Origin: Mycolicibacterium anyangense
GTDB lineage: Bacteria; Actinomycetota; Actinomycetes; Mycobacteriales; Mycobacteriaceae
Reading direction: 5' to 3'
DNA length: 64,000 nt
Assembly: GCF_010731855.1 (NCBI RefSeq)
Contig: NZ_AP022620.1
Span: 992,001 to 1,056,000, forward strand
The notes below the pieces were generated by a model. It worked only from the letters and a program-made list of their open reading frames with translations, did not search any database and had not been told where the DNA came from. Shown here piece after piece: positions 36,184-50,454 of this stretch. The translations under genes and the position numbers were made by a program. Within the stretch, counting starts at the first letter, position 1. Each line of letters begins with the position of its first letter.

Positions 36184-36950
36184 CCGCCGCCCCCGTCTCG
36201 GCCGAGCTGACCGCCGAACTCCTCGACGTCGCGCTGGCGGCCGCCCAGCGGGGCGCCGACGTGCTGGCCGCCGGTGCGCGTGGCGCGCTGCAGATCACCA
36301 CCAAGGGGGAGGACGGCAATCTGGTGACCGACGTCGACGTGGCCGCCGAACGCGCCGTGCGCGCGGTCATCGAGGCACGTCGGCCGGACGACGAGGTGAC
36401 CGGCGAGGAATTGCCGAGCACCGGACCCGATCGGCGCCGCGCCGCGGTCCGGTGGTCCATCGACCCCCTCGACGGCACCACGAACTTCACCCGAGCGATC
36501 CCGTACTACGCGACCTGCGTCGGAGTCGCCGACGCCGACGGCCGGTGGCTCGCCGGTGCCGTCGTCGCCCCGGCGCTGGCCAAGACCTACTTCGCGCATC
36601 GGGGCGGCGGAGCCTGGCTCGCCGAGCCCAACGGTGTGCGCAGGCTCACCGGCCCGGCGGTCGAGCCGGGCGCGCGCCTGCTCGGGATGGGGTACTCGTA
36701 CTCGGCTGATGTGCGGGCGCAGCAGTTCGCCGCCGCCGCGGGACACATGGCCGGCTACACCGACGCCCGGATTCTGGGGTCGGCGGCGCTGGCCATCTGC
36801 GCCGTCGCCGAGGGAGCACTGGACGGATTCGTCGAACCCGATCTCGCCGAACATGATTGGGCGGCCGCGGCGGTGATCGCCGAGGAAGCCGGCCTCCAGG
36901 TCAACCGCCCGTCCCCCGATTCGACGGAGCTGCAGGTGTACCGCCGCTGA
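36180..36950 (+). CDS. Inositol monophosphatase family protein
   Basis: This 256-aa protein starts at ATG 36180. The metal sites are visible: GEE at 75-77 and DPLDGTTNF at 95-103. The third site, normally WDxAAG/P, reads HDWAAAA at 225-231, keeping the Asp. Members dephosphorylate inositol phosphate, fructose bisphosphate, histidinol phosphate or other sugar phosphates. Its position as the last gene of a sugar operon suggests hydrolysis of a phosphorylated polyol intermediate or detoxification of an accumulated phosphate. It ends one base from the convergent serine hydrolase gene. Confidence 0.9.
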   Translation: MTAAPVSAELTAELLDVALAAAQRGADVLAAGARGALQITTKGEDGNLVTDVDVAAERAVRAVIEARRPDDEVTGEELPSTGPDRRRAAVRWSIDPLDGTTNFTRAIPYYATCVGVADADGRWLAGAVVAPALAKTYFAHRGGGAWLAEPNGVRRLTGPAVEPGARLLGMGYSYSADVRAQQFAAAAGHMAGYTDARILGSAALAICAVAEGALDGFVEPDLAEHDWAAAAVIAEEAGLQVNRPSPDSTELQVYRR

Positions 36951-36951
36951 T

Positions 36952-38154
36952 CTACAGGCCCAGCGCGCCGTAGGTGCGGCGCACGAACTTCGGCTGAACC
37001 GACTGCAGTTTGGCCAGCGACGTGTTGCCGGCCACCGCGGCCCCCGGCGAGCTCATGTTCGGGTAGTTCTGGATCAGATAGATCAGGATCAGGTCGTTGG
37101 CCGGATCCGCCTGCCACCACGTCCCATAGGCGCCGGGCCAGCTGAACGTGCCCAGTCCGCCGGGGCCGTACAGTGGCCCGGATTTCACCGGGTCGGTCAC
37201 CACCGACAGATTCAGGCCGAAGCCGCGGCCCATCCAGAACGGAAGTCCCAGGAACGGGAACTGCTTCTGCTCCGCGGTCAGCCGATCGGTCCGCATCAGC
37301 GCAACGGAGTCCTGCGACAGGACCCGCACCCCGTCCACTTCGCCGCCGCCCAACAACATGCGGGCAAAGCGCAGATAGTCGTCGACGGTCGTCAGCAGGC
37401 TGGCGCCGCCCTGACAGAACCGGGGTTCGATGACCGGTATCGGTCCCATCGCGTCGTGCTGCAGGCCGGACTCGTCATCGAGCCGGTACATCGTGGCGGC
37501 CCTGGCGCGCTTGTCGGGGGAGATGAAGAACCCGGTGTCGACCATGCCCAGCGGGCCGAACACCCGCTCGGTGAGCACGGTGTGCAGTGGCTTGCCCTCG
37601 ATCCGCGACACCAGGATGCCCAGCACATCGGTGGCGTGGCTGTAGGTGAGCCGGTCGCCGGGCTGATGCACCAGCGGCAGCGCCGCCACCTCGGCCAGCC
37701 AATGGTCCTGGTCCTGGCGCAGCGACACCCGGCCATAGGCCTGCGAGAGCGGACCGGCGACCGAGAACACGTACGCCAGTCCGCTGCGGTGCGTCATCAG
37801 GTCGTCGACGGTGATCGGCCGACGGGCCGGCACGGTGCGATCCAGCGGCCCGGTCGGATCGACGAGAACCTGCATGTCGGCCAGTTCGGGCAGCCACCGA
37901 CTGACCGGATCGTTCAGTGTGAGCTTGCCCTCCTGCGCCAGCGACAGCGCCGCGGCCACGGTGACCGGTTTGGTCATCGAGGCGATGCGGAAGATGGTGT
38001 CCCGCTGCATCGGCAGCTTCGCTTCGACATCGCGTGACCCGATCTCGTTGACCTGCAGGATGTTTCCGCGCTGCCAGACCAGGGTGACGGCACCTGCCAG
38101 AACGCCGGCATCCACGGCCTGGGCGATGGAGGTGCGGTTGTCCGCGAGAGTCAT
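36952..38154 (-). CDS. Beta-lactamase/esterase-fold serine hydrolase
   Basis: This is 400 aa from ATG 38154; TAGACT on its strand (38167-38162) ends 7 nt before, so it is probably leaderless. The class C beta-lactamase/EstB fold shows the nucleophile motif S59-M-T-K62, Y171-S-H173 (in place of YxN), and a glycine-rich third motif near [16 protein letters not shown]. There is no signal peptide, so it is probably cytoplasmic and more likely an esterase or peptidase than a secreted beta-lactamase. The substrate is unknown. It is divergent from pyrR. Confidence 0.88.
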   Translation of the reverse strand: MTLADNRTSIAQAVDAGVLAGAVTLVWQRGNILQVNEIGSRDVEAKLPMQRDTIFRIASMTKPVTVAAALSLAQEGKLTLNDPVSRWLPELADMQVLVDPTGPLDRTVPARRPITVDDLMTHRSGLAYVFSVAGPLSQAYGRVSLRQDQDHWLAEVAALPLVHQPGDRLTYSHATDVLGILVSRIEGKPLHTVLTERVFGPLGMVDTGFFISPDKRARAATMYRLDDESGLQHDAMGPIPVIEPRFCQGGASLLTTVDDYLRFARMLLGGGEVDGVRVLSQDSVALMRTDRLTAEQKQFPFLGLPFWMGRGFGLNLSVVTDPVKSGPLYGPGGLGTFSWPGAYGTWWQADPANDLILIYLIQNYPNMSSPGAAVAGNTSLAKLQSVQPKFVRRTYGALGL

Positions 38155-38205
38155 CGGAGGAAGTCTACTGGGCCCGCTGCGGCGGCTGTCGCGGCGAATG
38201 GGTGC

Positions 38206-38211
38206 TAAGCT
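38206..38211 (+). promoter_or_regulatory. -10 box TAAGCT of the pyr operon
   Basis: TAAGCT lies 65 bp upstream of the pyrR start. Transcription from about 38218 would give a leader of roughly 59 nt that contains the whole PyrR hairpin. Confidence 0.45.
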
Positions 38212-38227
38212 GCCCGACAGTTCGACA

Positions 38228-38264
38228 TCCTTTAACGATCCGTCCAGAGAGGCGGAGAAGGAGG
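38228..38264 (+). promoter_or_regulatory. PyrR RNA-binding hairpin covering the pyrR Shine-Dalgarno
   Basis: The loop TCCAGAGAGG (38243-38252) matches the conserved PyrR-binding loop known from Bacillus attenuators. It is closed by CCG/CGG (38240-38242, 38253-38255). An internal loop separates this from a lower stem TCCTT (38228-38232) paired with AAGGA (38258-38262), which hides the AAGGAGG ribosome binding site. UMP-bound PyrR would stabilise this fold and block translation. Mycobacterial pyr operons are known to be PyrR-regulated at translation, which fits. Confidence 0.8.
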
Positions 38265-38276
38265 TCTGGTCAGCTC

Positions 38277-38843
38277 GTGGGCTCCACCGACCGGGAATTG
38301 ATGTCCGCCGCCGATGTCGGCAGGACGGTCTCCCGCATCGCCCATCAGATCATCGAGAAAACCGCCCTGGACGGGCCCGACGCGCCCCGCATCGTGCTGC
38401 TCGGCATCCCGACCCGCGGTGTCACCCTGGCCAATCGGCTGGCGGCCAAGATCCACGAATTCTCCGGCGTCAGCGTCGCCTGCGGCGGCCTGGACATCAC
38501 GCTCTACCGGGACGACCTCGACTTCAAGCCGCCCCGCGCGCTGGAGGAGACCTCCATTCCGGCCGGCGGCATCGACCACGCGCTGGTGATCCTCGTCGAC
38601 GACGTGCTCTACACCGGGCGCTCGGTGCGCTCGGCACTGGATGCGCTGCGCGATATCGGCAGGCCCACGGCAGTCCAACTGGCGGTACTCGTCGACCGCG
38701 GCCACCGGGAACTGCCGCTGCGGGCCGACTACGTCGGCAAGAACGTCCCCACCTCCCGCAGCGAGAACGTCAAGGTACGGCTCACCGAGGACGACGGCGT
38801 CGAAGGTATCTGGATCGCACCGCACGGAGGTCCCGCGAGATGA
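38277..38843 (+). CDS. pyrR: Pyr operon RNA-binding regulator / uracil phosphoribosyltransferase
   Basis: This is 188 aa from GTG 38277, 12 nt after AAGGAGG; M. tuberculosis PyrR is 193 aa and aligns from [11 protein letters not shown] onward. The PRPP-binding loop [10 protein letters not shown] is at 107-116 and the RNA-binding face includes [11 protein letters not shown]. It senses UMP/UTP and binds the operon leader hairpin; it also has weak Uprt activity in known members. It heads pyrR-pyrB-pyrC-Rv1382-like-carA-carB-pyrF, all overlapping or abutting. Confidence 0.96.
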   Translation: MGSTDRELMSAADVGRTVSRIAHQIIEKTALDGPDAPRIVLLGIPTRGVTLANRLAAKIHEFSGVSVACGGLDITLYRDDLDFKPPRALEETSIPAGGIDHALVILVDDVLYTGRSVRSALDALRDIGRPTAVQLAVLVDRGHRELPLRADYVGKNVPTSRSENVKVRLTEDDGVEGIWIAPHGGPAR

Positions 38844-39793
38844 GCACCAGGCATCTGCTGTCCGCGGCCGACCTCACCCGCGACGAAGCCGTCGCCATCC
38901 TCGACAACGCCGACCGGTTCCGACAGGCCCTGCTGGGGCGCGAGGTCAAGAAGCTGCCGACCCTGCGCGGGCGCACCATCATCACGATGTTCTACGAGAA
39001 CTCCACCCGCACCCGGGTGTCGTTCGAGGTGGCGGGCAAGTGGATGAGCGCCGACGTGATCAACGTCAGCGCATCGGGTTCGTCGGTGTCCAAAGGGGAA
39101 TCGCTGCGCGACACCGCGCTGACCCTGCGCGCCGCAGGTGCCGACGCGCTGATCATCCGGCACCCGGCCTCCGGGGCCGCCCAGCAACTGGCGCAGTGGA
39201 CGCTGGAGCCCGACGGCACCGGCCCCAGCGTGATCAACGCCGGTGACGGCACCCACGAGCACCCCACCCAGGCGCTGCTGGACGCGCTGACCCTGCGTCA
39301 GCGGCTCGGCGACATCGAGGGCCGCCGGGTGGTGATCGTCGGCGACATCCTGCACAGCCGGGTGGCGCGCTCCAACGTGACGTTGCTGCACACCCTGGGC
39401 GCCGAGGTGGTGCTGGTATCGCCCCCGACGCTGCTGCCGGTGGGGGTGTCGCAGTGGCCGGTGACGGTGTCACACGATCTGGATGCCGAACTGCCCGGCG
39501 CCGACGCGGTGATGATGCTGCGGGTGCAGGCCGAGCGCATGAACGGCGGCTTCTTCCCCTCCGAGCGGGAGTACTCGATTCGCTACGGCCTGTCCGACAA
39601 GCGCCAGGCGCTGCTGCCCGGCCATGCGGTGGTGATGCACCCCGGCCCGATGCTGCGCGGCATGGAGATCTCCTTCGCCGTGGCCGACTCGTCGCAATCG
39701 GCGGTGCTGCAACAGGTTTCCAATGGTGTGCACGTGCGGATGGCGGTGCTCTTCCATCTGCTGGTCGGCACGGATGAGGCGGTGACGGTATGA
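38840..39793 (+). CDS. pyrB: Aspartate carbamoyltransferase catalytic subunit
   Basis: This 317-aa protein starts at ATG 38840, overlapping the pyrR stop. The carbamoyl-phosphate motif [13 protein letters not shown] has S55-T-R-T-R59; [14 protein letters not shown] and [11 protein letters not shown] complete the active site. It condenses carbamoyl phosphate and aspartate. There is no pyrI regulatory subunit gene in the operon, as in other actinobacteria. It is coupled to pyrC by ATGA. Confidence 0.97.
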   Translation: MSTRHLLSAADLTRDEAVAILDNADRFRQALLGREVKKLPTLRGRTIITMFYENSTRTRVSFEVAGKWMSADVINVSASGSSVSKGESLRDTALTLRAAGADALIIRHPASGAAQQLAQWTLEPDGTGPSVINAGDGTHEHPTQALLDALTLRQRLGDIEGRRVVIVGDILHSRVARSNVTLLHTLGAEVVLVSPPTLLPVGVSQWPVTVSHDLDAELPGADAVMMLRVQAERMNGGFFPSEREYSIRYGLSDKRQALLPGHAVVMHPGPMLRGMEISFAVADSSQSAVLQQVSNGVHVRMAVLFHLLVGTDEAVTV

Positions 39794-41091
39794 GTCCGGT
39801 AGTGGTGATCACCGGCGTTCGGCTCTACGGCGAAGGCGACCAGGTCGACGTCCTGGTGTCCGACGGGCAGATCGCGAAGATCGGTGCCGGACTCGAGATC
39901 CCCGCCGACGCCGACGTCATCGACGCCACCGGTCAGGTGCTGCTGCCGGGTCTCGTGGACCTGCACACCCATTTGCGCGAGCCCGGCCGCGAGTACACCG
40001 AGGACATCGAAACTGGCTCTGCTGCAGCAGCTCTGGGTGGATTTACCGCGGTGTTCGCGATGGCCAATACCGATCCGGTGGCCGACAGCCCGGTGGTCAC
40101 CGACCACGTGTGGCGGCGCGGGCAGCAGGTCGGCCTGGTCGACGTGCACCCGGTGGGTGCGGTGACGGTGGGCTTGAAGGGTAAGCAACTCACCGAGATG
40201 GGCCGGATGGCCGCTGGACTGGCCCAGGTCAAGATGTTCTCCGATGACGGTGTGTGCGTCGAGGACCCGCTGGTGATGCGCCGGGCCCTCGAGTACGCCA
40301 CCGGTCTCGGGGTGCTGATTGCCCAGCACGCTGAGGAGCCGAGGTTGACCGTCGGCGCCGTGGCGCACGAGGGCCCGAATGCCGCCCGGCTGGGCCTGGC
40401 CGGCTGGCCGCGGGCGGCCGAGGAGTCGATCGTGGCCCGCGACGCGCTGCTGGCCCGCGACGCCGGTGCCCGGGTGCACATCTGCCACGCCTCCACGGCG
40501 GGCACGGTAGAGCTGCTGAAATGGGCCAAGCAGCAAGGTATTTCGATCACCGCCGAAGTGACGCCCCATCATCTGATGCTCGATGACAGTCGGCTGTCCA
40601 GCTATGACGGGGTGAACCGGGTCAACCCGCCGCTGCGGGAGGCCTCCGACGCGGCGGCGCTGCGCCAGGCGCTGGCCGACGGCGTCATCGACTGTGTGGC
40701 CACCGATCACGCGCCGCACGCCGAGCACGAGAAGTGCTGCGAGTTCTCCGTCGCCCGCCCGGGCATGCTGGGGCTGCAGACCGCGCTCTCGGTGGTGGTG
40801 GACACCATGGTGCGGTCCGGCCTGCTGGACTGGCGCGGAGTGGCACGGGTGATGAGTGAGAACCCGGCCCGCATCGTCGGCCTCGACGACCAGGGCCGCC
40901 CGCTGGAAGTGGGGGAGCCGGCCAACCTGGTGATCGTCGACCCGGACGCGTCCTGGGTGGTCGAGGGTGCCGAGCTGGCCAGCCGGTCGGCCAACACCCC
41001 GTATGCCGCCATGACACTGCCGGCCACGGTCACCGCCACCCTGCTGCGGGGCAAGGTCACCGCGCGGGACGGGAAGAGCCCGGCCCTGTGA
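39790..41091 (+). CDS. pyrC: Dihydroorotase
   Basis: This 433-aa type I dihydroorotase starts at ATG 39790. Metal-binding [10 protein letters not shown], the carboxylated-lysine region [25 protein letters not shown] and [14 protein letters not shown] are all intact. It closes N-carbamoyl-aspartate to dihydroorotate in the cytoplasm. The stop overlaps the GTG of the next gene. Confidence 0.97.
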   Translation: MSPVVVITGVRLYGEGDQVDVLVSDGQIAKIGAGLEIPADADVIDATGQVLLPGLVDLHTHLREPGREYTEDIETGSAAAALGGFTAVFAMANTDPVADSPVVTDHVWRRGQQVGLVDVHPVGAVTVGLKGKQLTEMGRMAAGLAQVKMFSDDGVCVEDPLVMRRALEYATGLGVLIAQHAEEPRLTVGAVAHEGPNAARLGLAGWPRAAEESIVARDALLARDAGARVHICHASTAGTVELLKWAKQQGISITAEVTPHHLMLDDSRLSSYDGVNRVNPPLREASDAAALRQALADGVIDCVATDHAPHAEHEKCCEFSVARPGMLGLQTALSVVVDTMVRSGLLDWRGVARVMSENPARIVGLDDQGRPLEVGEPANLVIVDPDASWVVEGAELASRSANTPYAAMTLPATVTATLLRGKVTARDGKSPAL

Positions 41092-41599
41092 ATACCGGAA
41101 CGGCGGTGGCGACCTACCTCTTCGCGTTCCTCATCGTCGTCATCATCGGTGCCCTCATTCGCCGGATGATCAAGGGTTGGGAGCGTCGCGGCGCGCGGCA
41201 GTGCGAGCTGCTCGGCGAATTCCCGCCGATGCCCGACATGCTCGGCGCGGCCACCGTACCCCCGACCCGGGGTCTCTACGTCGGCAGCACGCTCGCCCCG
41301 AACTGGCTGGAGCGCATCACCGTCGGCGATGTGGGCTACCGGTCCAAGGCGGTGCTGACCCGCTATCCCGAGGGCATCCTGCTGGAACGTTCCGGTGCCA
41401 CCCCGATCTGGATCCCGCAGGATGCGATCACTGCGATCCGCACCGAGCGGGCGATGGCCGGAAAGGTCATCCCGGGTGGCAGCGGTTCGCCCGCAGGCAT
41501 TCTCACGATCCGGTGGCGGCTGCCATCGGGTACCGAAATCGACACCGGCTTCCGCGGCGACGACCGCAGCGAATACGCCAGATGGACAGGAGAGGCAGC

Positions 41600-41603
<4 letters not shown>
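41088..41603 (+). CDS. Membrane-anchored PH-like domain protein (Rv1382-like)
   Basis: This is 171 aa from GTG 41088 (GTGA overlap with pyrC). One N-terminal membrane segment ([17 protein letters not shown]) is followed by a basic linker ([14 protein letters not shown]) and a cytoplasmic beta-rich domain with [20 protein letters not shown] and [22 protein letters not shown], typical of the mycobacterial Rv1382 family. Its place between pyrC and carA is conserved in mycobacteria, yet it has no known part in pyrimidine synthesis. It may tether or sense something at the membrane. Confidence 0.85.
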
Positions 41604-46058
<4,455 letters not shown>

Positions 46059-46066
<8 letters not shown>

Positions 46067-46880
46067 CGGTTTCGGGGCCAGGCTGGCCGCGGCGATCGCC
46101 ACACGCGGCCCACTCTGTGTGGGCATCGACCCGCACCCGGAGCTGTTGCGGGCCTGGGATCTGCCGGTGAGCGTCGACGGGCTGGCCCGGTTCTGTGACA
46201 TCTGCGTCCAGGCTTACTCGGGATTCGCCGTCGCCAAACCTCAGGTGGCATTCTTCGAGGCCTACGGCTCAGCGGGTTTCGCCGTCCTGGAGCGCACTAT
46301 CGCGGCGCTGCAGGACGACGGTGTGCTGGTGCTCGCCGACGCCAAGCGTGGTGACATCGGGTCGACGATGGCCGCCTACGCACAGGCCTGGGCCGGCGAC
46401 GGGCCGTTGGCCGCCGATGCCGTCACCGCCTCGCCGTATCTCGGATTCGGGTCGCTGCAACCGCTTCTCGATGTCGCCGCGGCCAACGGTCGGGGCGTAT
46501 TCGTCCTGGCCGCCACCTCCAATCCCGAAGGCGCCAGCGTGCAATTGGCACGTGCCGGGGACCGCAGCGTGGCGCAGTCGATCGTCGACGAGGCCGCGGC
46601 CGTCAACCGGGCGGCGCTACCGCAGCCCGGGTCGGTGGGCGTGGTTGTCGGCGCCACGCTGGCCGAGGTGCCCGACCTCAGCGACCTCGGCGGCCCTGTG
46701 CTGGTGCCCGGAGTGGGCGCCCAGGGTGGCCGACCGGAGGCGCTCGGCGGTCTCGGTGCCGCCCGGGCGGGTCAGCTGCTGCCTGCCGTGTCCCGCGAAA
46801 TACTGCGCGCCGGACCAGATTTCGCATCGGTCCGGCGCGCAGGGGAGAAGTTGCGCGACGAGGTTGCCTACCTCGCCTGA
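46059..46880 (+). CDS. pyrF: Orotidine 5'-phosphate decarboxylase (type 2)
   Basis: This 273-aa protein starts at ATG 46059. The type 2 (actinobacterial) signature is present: [33 protein letters not shown] and the catalytic [16 protein letters not shown]. The phosphate-binding end [10 protein letters not shown] lies near residue 220. It forms UMP. The pyrD gene for dihydroorotate dehydrogenase is not in the window, as in M. tuberculosis, where it lies elsewhere. It ends 3 bp from the convergent ctaD gene. Confidence 0.96.
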
Positions 46881-46883
46881 CGG

Positions 46884-48620
46884 TTAGGCTTTCGCCTTCT
46901 CGACATCGTGGTGGTGTTCGCGTCCGACGTGGGCCTCGCGCCGCATCCGCTCCACCATGTGCGGGTAGTGCAGTTCGAACGCCGGGCGCTCCGAACGGAT
47001 GTTGGGTAGCTCGGTGAAGTTGTGCCGCGGCGGCGGGCAGGAGGTGGCCCACTCCAGGGAGTTGCCATGACCCCACGGATCGTCGACGGTGACGACCTCG
47101 CCGTAGCGCCAGCTGCGGAAGATGTTCCACAGGAACGGCAGCATCGAGATGCCCAGGATGAACGAGCCCACGGTCGAGATGATGTTCAGCGTGGTGAACC
47201 CGTCGGAGGGCAGGTAGTCGGCGTAGCGACGCGGCATACCCATGGTGCCCAGCCAGTGCTGCACCAGGAACGTGGTGTTGAAACCGACCACGGTGAGCCA
47301 GAAGTGCAGCTTGCCCAGCCGCTCGTCGAGCAGGCGGCCGGTCATCTTCGGGAACCAGAAGTAGATGCCGGCGTAGGTGGCGAACACGATCACGCCGAAC
47401 AGCACGTAGTGGAAGTGCGCGATGACGAAATAGGTGTCGCTGACGTGGAAGTCCAGCGGCGGGCTGGCCAGTAGCACGCCCGACAGGCCACCGAGCAGGA
47501 AGATGACCAGGAAGCCCACCGAGAACAGCATCGGCGTCTCGAACGTCAGCCGGCCCTTCCACATCGTGCCGATCCAGTTGAAGAACTTGATGCCGGTGGG
47601 CACGGCGATCAGGAACGTCATGAACGAGAAGAACGGCAGCAGAACGGCTCCCGTGACGTACATGTGGTGCGCCCACACCGCCACCGAGAGTGCGGCGATG
47701 CTGATCGTGGCGTAGATCAGAGTGGTGTAGCCGAAGATCGGCTTACGGGAGAACACCGGGAAGATCTCCGAGACGATGCCGAAGAACGGCAGTGCCAGCA
47801 CGTAGACCTCGGGGTGGCCGAAGTACCAGAACAGATGCTGGAACAGCGTCACGCCGCCGTTGGCGGGGTCGTAGATGTGCGCACCCAGGCGACGGTCGGC
47901 GGCCAGGCCGAAGGCGGCGGCGGTCAGCAGCGGGAAGATCAGCAGCACCAGGATCGAGGTGACGAAGATGTTCCAGGTGAAGATCGGCATCCGGAACATC
48001 GTCATGCCGGGGCAGCGCATGCACACGATCGTGGTGATCATGTTGACCGCACCCAGGATGGTGCCAAGGCCGCCGACGGCGACACCGAGGATCCACAGGT
48101 CAGCGCCAGCGCCCGGACTGTGTACCGCGTCCGACAGCGGCACATAGACCGTCCAGCCGAAGTCGGCCGCACCACCGGGGGTGATGAACCCGGCCAGCGC
48201 GATCAGCGCACCGAACAGGAACAGCCAGTAGGACAGCGCGTTGAGCCGCGGGAAGGCCACGTCGGGTGCACCGATCTGCAACGGCAGCACCAGGTTGGCG
48301 AAGCCGAACACGATCGGCGTCGCATAGAACAGCAGCATCGCCGTGCCATGCATGGTGAACAGCTGGTTGTACTGCTCGTTGGACAGGAACTGCAGCCCCG
48401 GTACCGCCAACTCGGCCCGGATGAACAACGCCATCAGCCCGGCGACCACGAAGAAGACGAAACAGGTGATCACGTACATGATGCCGATCAGCTTGTGATC
48501 GGTCGTCGTGATGACCTTGTAGATCAGATTGCCTTTGGGGCCGATGCCGTGGGGCATGGGCCGCTTGGCCTGCAAAAGGGCAGCCTGGGGCGCCTCAGAA
48601 ACCACGATGTCTCCCAACAT
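46884..48620 (-). CDS. ctaD: Cytochrome c oxidase subunit I (aa3 type)
   Basis: This is 578 aa from ATG 48620; GTG 48605 is an attractive alternative because GGGAG lies 5 nt before it and mycobacterial CtaD proteins begin near that point. Twelve membrane segments are apparent. Heme and copper ligands are complete: [10 protein letters not shown] (heme a), [14 protein letters not shown] (CuB His and the cross-linked Tyr), AHHMYVTG (CuB), and [10 protein letters not shown] (heme a3 and a). It is therefore a functional terminal oxidase core subunit. No other oxidase or bcc genes are nearby. In M. tuberculosis ctaD is next to serB2, so this could be a paralogue or a relocated copy. Confidence 0.95.
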   Translation of the reverse strand: MLGDIVVSEAPQAALLQAKRPMPHGIGPKGNLIYKVITTTDHKLIGIMYVITCFVFFVVAGLMALFIRAELAVPGLQFLSNEQYNQLFTMHGTAMLLFYATPIVFGFANLVLPLQIGAPDVAFPRLNALSYWLFLFGALIALAGFITPGGAADFGWTVYVPLSDAVHSPGAGADLWILGVAVGGLGTILGAVNMITTIVCMRCPGMTMFRMPIFTWNIFVTSILVLLIFPLLTAAAFGLAADRRLGAHIYDPANGGVTLFQHLFWYFGHPEVYVLALPFFGIVSEIFPVFSRKPIFGYTTLIYATISIAALSVAVWAHHMYVTGAVLLPFFSFMTFLIAVPTGIKFFNWIGTMWKGRLTFETPMLFSVGFLVIFLLGGLSGVLLASPPLDFHVSDTYFVIAHFHYVLFGVIVFATYAGIYFWFPKMTGRLLDERLGKLHFWLTVVGFNTTFLVQHWLGTMGMPRRYADYLPSDGFTTLNIISTVGSFILGISMLPFLWNIFRSWRYGEVVTVDDPWGHGNSLEWATSCPPPRHNFTELPNIRSERPAFELHYPHMVERMRREAHVGREHHHDVEKAKA

Positions 48621-49092
48621 CTAGTTTTCCTACAGCACCCTGGTGAGCACTCTAGACCGTCGCGGACCGATCCACCTCCGATACCCCCGTGTCGGGCAGG
48701 TGGCGGCCGACACAGGCGGCGTCAGGTCCCCGCGTGCACCGGTGCCGGCGACACGCCCGACACGCCGTCTGCGTGCGGAAAGGCTGAAAATTGGCCACAG
48801 ATCGCGGGTGGCCGGTCGGGCGGTGCGGGCGCTCGTTACTACTCGCCGGTAAACCTGCAGCTAGGCTAGTATTTTCGCGCCTTCGCCCCGGTCGGGCCGG
48901 CGTCGATCTCGGCGCCGAAACGTTTGCCCAGGCCTGATTTGGGACCCCCTCAGTTCGGCCATATCCTGCGGGTTTGCATCCGGAAGCAGGGGGTGGGGTT
49001 AGATTTCGTCAGACAGCGTGGGTACGGTCGTCGTCGCTGGCTGAAGAACCCGGCCCAGGCAAAACAATGATGGTGATGAGACGGAGGAACCC
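48621..49092. other. 472-bp divergent intergenic region between ctaD and mihF
   Basis: Leftward, ACTCTA at 48649-48654 (TAGAGT on the minus strand) is a -10 candidate for ctaD with a leader of about 20 nt. Rightward, TAGTAT (48867-48872), TATCCT (48962-48967) and TAGATT (49000-49005) are possible -10 boxes for mihF, giving leaders from about 80 to 215 nt. No plausible coding frame, tRNA or clear hairpin was seen. A long mihF leader could hold regulatory RNA structure. Confidence 0.5.
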
Positions 49093-49410
49093 GTGGCCCT
49101 TCCCCAGTTGACCGACGAGCAGCGCGCAGCCGCGTTGGAAAAGGCTGCTGCCGCACGTCGTGCACGAGCTGAGCTCAAGGATCGGCTCAAGCGTGGTGGC
49201 ACCAACCTCAAGCAGGTGCTCACCGACGCTGAGACCGACGAGGTCCTCGGCAAGATGAAGGTTTCCGCGCTCCTGGAGGCCCTGCCCAAGGTTGGCAAGG
49301 TCAAGGCGCAGGAGATCATGACCGAGCTGGAGATCGCCCCGACGCGTCGTCTGCGCGGCCTCGGCGATCGGCAGCGCAAGGCACTGCTGGAAAAGTTCGA
49401 CTTCTCCTAG
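49093..49410 (+). CDS. mihF: Mycobacterial integration host factor mIHF
   Basis: This is 105 aa from GTG 49093, 5 nt after GGAGG (49083-49087). The N-terminal basic helix ([25 protein letters not shown]) and the C-terminal helix-two-turn-helix DNA-binding part ([41 protein letters not shown]) match the essential mycobacterial nucleoid protein. It has no homology to E. coli IHF but supports phage L5 integration and shapes the nucleoid. Rv1388 was long annotated as 190 aa; the start here supports the shorter form. gmk follows 8 bp after the stop. Confidence 0.96.
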   Translation: MALPQLTDEQRAAALEKAAAARRARAELKDRLKRGGTNLKQVLTDAETDEVLGKMKVSALLEALPKVGKVKAQEIMTELEIAPTRRLRGLGDRQRKALLEKFDFS

Positions 49411-49418
49411 GGAGGTCG

Positions 49419-50430
<1,012 letters not shown>

Positions 50431-50454
50431 GCCGTCACCGGGCCGGGCGGGCAG

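Noticed and set aside
36952..38154. Secreted beta-lactamase conferring resistance
   Set aside because: The SMTK motif is present but there is no signal peptide and YSH replaces YxN, so an intracellular esterase or peptidase is more likely.
37811..38839. Upstream extension of the pyrB frame through pyrR
   Set aside because: The pyrB family N-terminus begins at ATG 38840 with an ATGA overlap; the upstream frame runs through pyrR and the opposing hydrolase gene and is not conserved-looking.
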